NCBI GenBank assembly: GCA_005778835.1
Contig: SXMG01000007.1
Coordinates: 1-36,080 of the forward strand
DNA: 36,080 nt
Reading direction: 5' to 3'
Origin: Actinomycetota bacterium
Lineage (GTDB): Bacteria; Actinomycetota; Actinomycetes; Actinomycetales; Microbacteriaceae
The notes under the pieces are model-generated. The model was not told the origin of the DNA. It searched no databases and worked only from the letters and a program-made list of their open reading frames with translations. Position numbers and translations under genes: made by a program. Positions 31,738 to 36,080 of this stretch are shown piece by piece. Each line of letters starts with the position of its first letter. Position 1 is the stretch's first letter.

Positions 31738-32394
31738 GTGTCAGCCGCGTCGAACGAGCCCCGCCCCGCCGAACCGGTGGTGAGCGACCGTGTGCTGACG
31801 GTGCCGAATGCGCTGAGTGCGCTCCGCATCCTGCTCGTGCCGGTGTTCCTCGTCCTCGTGCTCATCGGCGAAGACCTGGCCGCGTTCATCGTCATCGTCG
31901 TCTCGAGCCTGAGCGACTTCCTCGACGGCATCATCGCGCGACGGTTCGGTCAGATCACCAAGCTCGGGCAGCTGCTCGACCCGGCCGCCGACCGTCTCTT
32001 CATCTTCGCCGCCGTGATCGCCCTGGCCGTGCGCGAGGTCGTGCCCTGGTGGGTCGTCGTGGTGATCGTCGGGCGCGACGTCTTCCTGGCTGTTCTCGGG
32101 CTCGTGCTGGCGCAGCATGGCTACGGTCCTCTGCCCGTGCACCACCTCGGCAAGGTGGCGACGTTCGCACTGTTCTACGCGCTGCCGATTCTCGTGCTCG
32201 GCGAAGCCTTCCCCGAGCTGCAGGTGGTCACCAGCCCGATCGGATGGGCGTTCACGCTGTGGGGCTCGTTCCTCTACTGGTGGGCGGGTCTGCTCTACCT
32301 GCGTCAGACTCGTGAACTGACCGCGAATCGGCCGCAAGAGTCGAGCGATGCATCGGATACGCTGAGTGACCGAAGGAGGTCACCGGATGCCTGA
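31738..32394 (+). CDS. CDP-alcohol phosphatidyltransferase (PgsA-like)
   Basis: A 218-residue membrane enzyme with the CDP-alcohol phosphatidyltransferase signature D-x2-DG-x2-AR-x8-G-x3-D-x3-D, spread over SDFLDGIIARRFGQITKLGQ and LLDPAADRLF. It transfers a phosphatidyl group from CDP-diacylglycerol to an alcohol, probably glycerol-3-phosphate (PgsA) or phosphatidylglycerol (cardiolipin synthase). About five membrane helices follow an 18-residue soluble N terminus. The start is GTG. The stop overlaps garA by 8 nt. In mycobacteria pgsA2 is likewise a few genes upstream of garA, so this is a conserved neighbourhood with intervening genes missing. Confidence 0.9.
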   Translation: MSAASNEPRPAEPVVSDRVLTVPNALSALRILLVPVFLVLVLIGEDLAAFIVIVVSSLSDFLDGIIARRFGQITKLGQLLDPAADRLFIFAAVIALAVREVVPWWVVVVIVGRDVFLAVLGLVLAQHGYGPLPVHHLGKVATFALFYALPILVLGEAFPELQVVTSPIGWAFTLWGSFLYWWAGLLYLRQTRELTANRPQESSDASDTLSDRRRSPDA

Positions 32395-32860
32395 TACCCC
32401 GCCGACCGGCGCTGAGAGCCCGAGCGAGTACCGTCCGCACGAGACGACCGTGCACTACGGCCCCGAGTTCGCCGCCCAGCTCGCCGCTCTCGAAGCGGGC
32501 GTCAGCCCCGACGAGCAAGAGGTCATCGGGGCGCTTCCCTCCGGGTCGGCACTGCTCATCGTGCGCCGCGGCCCGAACACGGGGGCTCGCTTCCTGCTCG
32601 ACGCCGACGTGACCGTCGCGGGCCGGCATCCCGAAGCAGACATCTTCCTCGACGACGTGACCGTCTCGCGCAAGCACGCCGCGTTCCTGCGTCACGGCAC
32701 CTCCTTCTCGGTGCGTGATCTCGGCTCGCTCAACGGCACCTTCATGGGTGGCGACCGCATCGCCGACACGGTCGGCCTCAGCGACGGCACCGAGGTGCAG
32801 GTCGGCAAGTTCCACCTCACGTTCTACGCGTCGCGCCTCGATCTCACGCCGAGCGCCTGA
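32387..32860 (+). CDS. garA: FHA-domain signalling protein GarA/OdhI
   Basis: A 157-residue FHA protein matching GarA of mycobacteria and OdhI of corynebacteria. The N-terminal tail carries the phosphoacceptor motif HETT (Thr20, Thr21), which Ser/Thr kinases PknB/PknG phosphorylate in the known proteins. The FHA domain (about 55-145) has AGRHPEADIFLDDVTVSRKH and LGSLNGTF with the phosphothreonine-binding Arg, Ser and Asn. Unphosphorylated GarA/OdhI inhibits the E1 of 2-oxoglutarate dehydrogenase and controls glutamate metabolism. The residue after ETT is Val, not the usual Ser. AAGGAGGT 8 nt before ATG 32387 fixes the start over an in-frame ATG at 32366. Its stop overlaps ftsR by 1 nt. Confidence 0.95.
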   Translation: MPDTPPTGAESPSEYRPHETTVHYGPEFAAQLAALEAGVSPDEQEVIGALPSGSALLIVRRGPNTGARFLLDADVTVAGRHPEADIFLDDVTVSRKHAAFLRHGTSFSVRDLGSLNGTFMGGDRIADTVGLSDGTEVQVGKFHLTFYASRLDLTPSA

Positions 32861-33564
32861 TGGCGGCGCGGTCCGCTGCCACCACGGCCCGGGCGAGCGC
32901 GCCCGCGGGTCTGCTCAGCATCGGCCAGGTTCTCGCGAAGCTGAGCCCGGAGTTTCCCGACCTGACGCCCTCGAAGCTGCGATTCCTCGAAGAGCGGCAC
33001 CTGGTGTCACCCTCGCGAACCGAGTCGGGATACCGCAAGTTCTCGGCAGCCGATGTCGATCGGTTGCGCTTCATCCTCTCGATGCAGCGCGACCACTACC
33101 TGCCGCTCAAAGTGATCCGCGGCTACCTCGACGACATCGAGGCGGGCCGCACCCCGGCGCTGCCCGCGGGCGGCTCGGTGCCCCGCTCGATATTGGCGAC
33201 CGAGCGGCGCTACACGCGCGCCGAGCTCGTGCGCGAAGCCGGAGCGTCGCCCGCGCTGCTCACCGATGCGGTGTCGGCGTCGCTCATCGCGGCAGCCGAC
33301 ACCTATGGCGATGACGCTGCTCAGGTGCTGCGTGCGCTCGTCGAGCTGCAGCGCTCCGGCATCGAGCCTCGGCACCTGCGGGGGTTCCGGGCCGCAGCCG
33401 AGCGCGAGCTGGGCCTCATCGAGAGCGCGCTGATTCCGGTGTCGCGCCGTAACGACCCCTCGAGCCGAGCGAAGGCCGCTGAACTCGCCCGCGAGATCGC
33501 CGGCCAGCTCGAAGTCGTGCGGTCGAGCCTGATCCGTTCGGCGCTCGGCAGGCTACAGTCGTAG
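32860..33564 (+). CDS. ftsR: MerR-family regulator FtsR (Rv1828-like)
   Basis: A 234-residue MerR-type regulator. The winged helix has LSIGQVLAKLSPEFPDLTPSKLRFLEERHLVSPSRTESGYRKF, with the insertion (LSPEFPD) typical of Rv1828/FtsR rather than of metal sensors. After SAADVDRLRFIL, the C-terminal half (about 110-234) is helical and has no metal-binding Cys. In Corynebacterium FtsR activates ftsZ transcription, and the garA-ftsR gene pair is conserved in actinobacteria. Here the start codon overlaps the garA stop (TGATG), so expression follows garA. The DNA target in this organism is not visible within the window. Confidence 0.9.
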   Translation: MAARSAATTARASAPAGLLSIGQVLAKLSPEFPDLTPSKLRFLEERHLVSPSRTESGYRKFSAADVDRLRFILSMQRDHYLPLKVIRGYLDDIEAGRTPALPAGGSVPRSILATERRYTRAELVREAGASPALLTDAVSASLIAAADTYGDDAAQVLRALVELQRSGIEPRHLRGFRAAAERELGLIESALIPVSRRNDPSSRAKAAELAREIAGQLEVVRSSLIRSALGRLQS

Positions 33565-33625
33565 CAGCGAGGCGACACGCCGAGGTGTCGATGCGGATGT
33601 CTGCGGAGGTCGTGCGCCGGATCGC

Positions 33626-33638
33626 TAGGGTGAAGGGC
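33626..33638 (+). promoter_or_regulatory. -10 box upstream of the second MerR gene
   Basis: TAGGGT (33626-33631) is followed by 7 nt and a GTG at 33639, the same arrangement as at leaderless genes here. Transcription would begin near 33639, about 45 nt before the MerR start codon. Confidence 0.45.
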
Positions 33639-33665
33639 GTGACAGCAACTGTCACGTTCAACGTG
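33639..33665. promoter_or_regulatory. Two overlapping palindromes at the MerR promoter start
   Basis: GTGACAG-CAA-CTGTCAC (33639-33655) and CACGTT-C-AACGTG (33653-33665) are both perfect and share 3 bp. They sit from about +1 to +27 of the predicted transcript. Either may be an operator, for example for autoregulation by the MerR protein, or an RNA hairpin. Confidence 0.5.
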
Positions 33666-33677
33666 AAGGTTAGGTAG
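33639..33677 (+). CDS. Possible 12-codon leader peptide before the second MerR gene
   Basis: GTG 33639 opens a frame of 12 codons (MTATVTFNVKVR if begun with fMet) closed by TAG at 33675-33677, 5 nt before the MerR ATG. The -10 box spacing predicts leaderless translation of this frame. It holds no run of one amino acid as in attenuators. It could couple translation to merR or merely be chance within an operator-bearing leader. Confidence 0.3.
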   Translation: MTATVTFNVKVR

Positions 33678-33682
33678 GGGCC

Positions 33683-34228
33683 ATGACCGACAACCGTCGA
33701 GGCGATGATCGCTACGATCTCGGGCTGCTCTTCACCGACGGCATGCCCGACCTCGACGACGAAGCGGGCTACCGCGGCGCCGTCGCAGCGCGAGCAGCGG
33801 GCATCTCGTACCGCCAGCTCGACTACTGGGCCCGCACCGAGCTCGTCGAACCCACCGTGCGCGGCGCCGCCGGCTCCGGTACGCAGCGTCTCTACGGCTT
33901 CCGCGACATTCTCGTGCTCAAGCTCGTCAAGCGGCTGCTCGACACCGGCATCTCACTGCAGCAGATCCGCACCGCGGTCACCCAGTTGCGCGAAGCGGGG
34001 GTCAGCGATCTCGCTCAGACCACCCTCATGAGCGATGGTGCGAGCGTCTACCTCTGCACGAGCGACGACGAAGTCATCGACCTCGTCAGCCGCGGCCAAG
34101 GAGTCTTCGGCATCGCCGTCGGCAAAGTGCTGCGCGAAGTCGAGAGCTCGCTCGTCGAACTCGACTCGACGCCTGCGGCCGACCCGAGCGATGAGCTGGC
34201 GGCGCGGCGGGCTACGCGGGCTTCCTAG
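33683..34228 (+). CDS. MerR-family regulator (Rv1830-like)
   Basis: A 181-residue MerR-type protein distinct from FtsR. The DNA-binding region is YRGAVAARAAGISYRQLDYWARTELVEPTVR, followed by TQRLYGFRDILVLKLVKRLLDTGISLQQIRTAV, the usual wing and dimerisation start. The C-terminal part (about 110-165) with LCTSDDEVIDLVSRGQGVFGIAVGKV is characteristic of the Rv1830 group, which lies downstream of garA-Rv1828-Rv1829 in mycobacteria. The DUF151 gene (Rv1829) is absent here. No Cys cluster for metals is seen. It has its own promoter and leader. Its stop overlaps the convergent parA stop by 4 nt (CTAG). Confidence 0.9.
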   Translation: MTDNRRGDDRYDLGLLFTDGMPDLDDEAGYRGAVAARAAGISYRQLDYWARTELVEPTVRGAAGSGTQRLYGFRDILVLKLVKRLLDTGISLQQIRTAVTQLREAGVSDLAQTTLMSDGASVYLCTSDDEVIDLVSRGQGVFGIAVGKVLREVESSLVELDSTPAADPSDELAARRATRAS

Positions 34229-35028
34229 AGCGTTGCATATTCACCCATCTTGGCCGTGCGCATGATGCGGTCGAGCAGCTGGTCGAAGTTGCGGGCCATC
34301 TCCTGGGCCGAGTCTCCGGGCCAGACGTGCAGGGGCTTGGCGGCGCCCTGAGCCTGCTGCAGCGACGTGCGCTCGGGCAGCTGGGGCGCGAGCACGAGCG
34401 GTCCGAACATGTCGCGCAGCTCCTTGATGCGGAACTGGTGCTCGAGCGACTGCACCCGCGCTCGGTTGACGATGATGCCGAGCGGTTGCAGGCGGGGCGA
34501 CAGGCCGCGGCGAATCTCCTCGATCGCACGCAGCGCGCGGTCGGCGGCGGCGACCGAGAACAGGCCGGGCTCGGTGACCACGACGACACGGTCGCTCGCG
34601 GCCCACGCGGTCCGCGTGAGGGCATTGAGCGAGGGGGCGCAATCGACGAGCACGAGGTCGTAGTCGGCCTCGACGTGGGCGAGCGCCTCCTCGAGCTTCC
34701 AGATCTCGCGGATGCTCGGGTGCGGACCGTCGAAGTTGATGGCGCTCGGGCTGCCGATGAGCACGTCGACCGTGCCGGGGCGGCCTCTGGTCCACCCGCT
34801 GGGGGCGATCGCCTGACGCACCGTGCGCTCCTTGGGCGCGGCGAGCACATCGGCGACGGTGAGGTGGCCCGCCACCTGGATGTCCATGCCCGTGGAGGCG
34901 TCGGACTGGGGGTCGAGATCGACCACGAGCGTGCGCAGACCGCGCGAGAAGGCCGCCGACGCTAGTCCCAGCGTCACGGTCGTCTTCCCCACGCCCCCCT
35001 TGAGAGAGCTGATGCTCAGTACGTGCAC
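34225..35028 (-). CDS. ParA/MinD-family ATPase
   Basis: A 267-residue deviant-Walker ATPase. The P-loop is SLKGGVGKTTVTLGLA (about 8-23), Walker A' is VVDLDPQSDASTGM, and Walker B is DLVLVDCAPSLNALT. ParA proteins move DNA or protein cargo by ATP-dependent surface patterning. No ParB gene or parS-like site is adjacent, and it lies between merR and pyc, so this looks like an orphan ParA rather than the chromosomal partition gene. The start is taken as GTG 35028, putting the P-loop at the usual distance from the N terminus. TAGGGT lies 8 nt upstream. The frame is open further upstream without a better start. Cargo unknown. Confidence 0.88.
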   Translation of the reverse strand: MHVLSISSLKGGVGKTTVTLGLASAAFSRGLRTLVVDLDPQSDASTGMDIQVAGHLTVADVLAAPKERTVRQAIAPSGWTRGRPGTVDVLIGSPSAINFDGPHPSIREIWKLEEALAHVEADYDLVLVDCAPSLNALTRTAWAASDRVVVVTEPGLFSVAAADRALRAIEEIRRGLSPRLQPLGIIVNRARVQSLEHQFRIKELRDMFGPLVLAPQLPERTSLQQAQGAAKPLHVWPGDSAQEMARNFDQLLDRIMRTAKMGEYATL

Positions 35029-35055
35029 GAGTAACGACCCTACCTTCACTAGTCT
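35029..35055. promoter_or_regulatory. Divergent promoter region of parA and pyc
   Basis: On the minus strand TAGGGT (35042-35037) lies 8 nt before the parA GTG. On the plus strand TAGTCT (35050-35055) can serve as -10 of pyc, giving a leader of about 80 nt. The two boxes are 7 nt apart, so the promoters must compete or be co-regulated. Confidence 0.35.
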
Positions 35056-35140
35056 GGAAAGGCGCGCACGCGCACCGACCTCGGCCCGCCACCACCGGAG
35101 CGTTGTCGACCCCCACCTGGGCCGATTCCGAGAGGACACG

Positions 35141-36080
35141 ATGTTCCGCAAGATTCTTGTTGCCAACCGCGGTGAGATCGCGATCAGAGCATTCCGCGCC
35201 GCCTATGAGTTCGGAGCGAAGACCGTCGCCGTCTTCCCCTACGAAGACCGCAACTCGATGCACCGTCTGAAAGCCGACGAGGCCTACCAGATCGGTGAGC
35301 CGGGGCACCCCGTGCGGGCCTATCTCGACGTCGACGAGATCATCCGGGTGGCGAAGCTCTCGGGAGCCGACGCGATCTACCCGGGCTACGGCTTCTTGAG
35401 CGAGAACCCCGACCTGGCCCAGGCCGCGGCTGACGCCGGCATCGCCTTCATCGGCCCCCCGCGCTCCGTGCTCGAGATGGCGGGCAACAAGGTCACGGCG
35501 AAAGAGAAGGCGATCGCCGCCGGAGTGCCCGTGCTGCAGTCGAGTCCCGCCACGACCGATCTGCAGGTGCTCATCGATGCCGCCGATGAGATCGGCTTCC
35601 CGGTCTTCGCCAAGGCGGTCGCGGGCGGCGGCGGACGAGGCATGCGCCGCGTCGAAAACCGCGACGATCTTCCGGCCGCGCTCGAGGCGGCCATGCGCGA
35701 GGCCGACAGCGCCTTCGGTGATCCGACCATGTTCATCGAGCAGGCCGTCGTGCGCCCCCGCCCCATCGAGGTGCAGCTTCTCGCCGACGCGACCGGCGAG
35801 ACCGTGCACCTCTTCGAGCGCGACTGCTCGGTGCAGCGTCGCCACCAGAAGGTCGTCGAGATCGCGCCGGCGCCGAATCTCGACGACGACGTGCGGCAGG
35901 CGATGTTCCGCGATGCCGTCGCGTTCGCGAAGTCGATCGGCTACATCAACGCCGGCACCGTCGAGTTCCTTCTCGACACGGCGGGGGAGCGCAAGGGCCA
36001 GCACGTCTTCATCGAGATGAACCCGCGCATCCAGGTCGAGCCCACCGTCACGGAAGAGGTCACAGATGTCGACCTCGTGC
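35141..36080 (+). CDS. pyc: Pyruvate carboxylase (N-terminal part)
   Basis: The first 313 residues of a biotin-dependent carboxylase that continues past the window. MFRKILVANRGEIAIRAFRAA starts the biotin carboxylase domain. FPYEDRNSMHRLKADEAYQIG and GHPVRAYLDVDEII are specific to pyruvate carboxylase rather than acetyl/propionyl-CoA carboxylase. The ATP-grasp loop is AVAGGGGRGMRRV, and FERDCSVQRRHQKVVEIAPAP is canonical. The catalytic region FIEMNPRIQVE is followed by Pro301 where the family has an almost invariant His (QVEHTVTEE). GAGAGGA precedes the ATG. The enzyme makes oxaloacetate from pyruvate, anaplerotic to the TCA cycle. Confidence 0.95.
   Translation, partial: MFRKILVANRGEIAIRAFRAAYEFGAKTVAVFPYEDRNSMHRLKADEAYQIGEPGHPVRAYLDVDEIIRVAKLSGADAIYPGYGFLSENPDLAQAAADAGIAFIGPPRSVLEMAGNKVTAKEKAIAAGVPVLQSSPATTDLQVLIDAADEIGFPVFAKAVAGGGGRGMRRVENRDDLPAALEAAMREADSAFGDPTMFIEQAVVRPRPIEVQLLADATGETVHLFERDCSVQRRHQKVVEIAPAPNLDDDVRQAMFRDAVAFAKSIGYINAGTVEFLLDTAGERKGQHVFIEMNPRIQVEPTVTEEVTDVDLV

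Noticed and set aside
34225-35028. ParA-like gene as part of a plasmid or chromosomal partition locus
   Set aside because: No ParB gene, no parS-like repeats and ordinary housekeeping neighbours; treated as an orphan ParA.

Overview
This is high-GC DNA with dense genes, frequent 1-8 nt overlaps, GTG starts and recurrent leaderless promoters. It also carries a GarA/OdhI-type FHA protein, FtsR-type and Rv1830-type MerR regulators, a GapB-type long GAPDH and a tripartite tricarboxylate transporter. Together these point to an actinobacterium, most likely of the Microbacteriaceae; the family is an inference and the genus cannot be fixed from this sequence. I see no rRNA, tRNA, CRISPR, insertion sequence or prophage, and no gene-free stretch longer than 300 bases.

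Layout. 1-197: start of a DEAD-box RNA helicase (-). 233-1324: fatty-acid desaturase (-) with a structured leader. 1516-5731: rlmN, a flotillin and a long GAPDH (all +). 5740-7777: acyl-CoA dehydrogenase and EI24/CysZ-type membrane protein (-). 7846-11241: M20 peptidase, then succinate-semialdehyde-type dehydrogenase with a coupled spermidine-synthase-like gene (+). 11238-14229: coupled operon of membrane protein, nucleoside hydrolase and GlcD-type flavoprotein (-). 14253-16757: four-domain CoA-disulfide/persulfide reductase (-), divergent from a cysteine-free HesB-like gene and L-lactate dehydrogenase (+). 18348-20524: S4 RNA-binding protein and GH15 enzyme (-), divergent from a G6PDH (+). 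21987-28274: a six-gene carboxylate uptake and catabolism operon (-). 28502-29470: topoisomerase IB (-). 29559-30323: SDR (+). 30340-31676: LRV-repeat protein and DUF1295 membrane protein (-). 31738-34228: CDP-alcohol phosphatidyltransferase, garA, ftsR and a second MerR gene (+). 34225-35028: ParA-like ATPase (-). 35141-end: pyruvate carboxylase (+).

How the genes work together. The most notable unit is tctC-tctB-tctA-aldolase-DAK-gntR. A TTT importer feeds a DapA-superfamily aldolase and a two-domain dihydroxyacetone-kinase-family enzyme, and a GntR/FCD regulator is the last gene. A 28-bp near-perfect palindrome lies on the -10 box of the operon promoter and is the probable operator. The set of four functions (importer, aldolase, triose kinase, repressor) would suffice to use an imported 2-keto-3-deoxy acid such as KDG: pyruvate plus glyceraldehyde, then glyceraldehyde-3-phosphate. 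The substrate is a hypothesis.

Other points of interest are: a reductase-rhodanese-TusA-DsrE fusion beside a Cys-less HesB-like protein; about a dozen genes with TANNNT boxes exactly 6-7 nt before the start codon, predicting leaderless mRNAs; a 12-codon leader ORF before the second MerR gene; hairpins at the starts of the desaturase and spermidine-synthase-like genes; and a His-to-Pro change in a normally invariant motif of pyruvate carboxylase.
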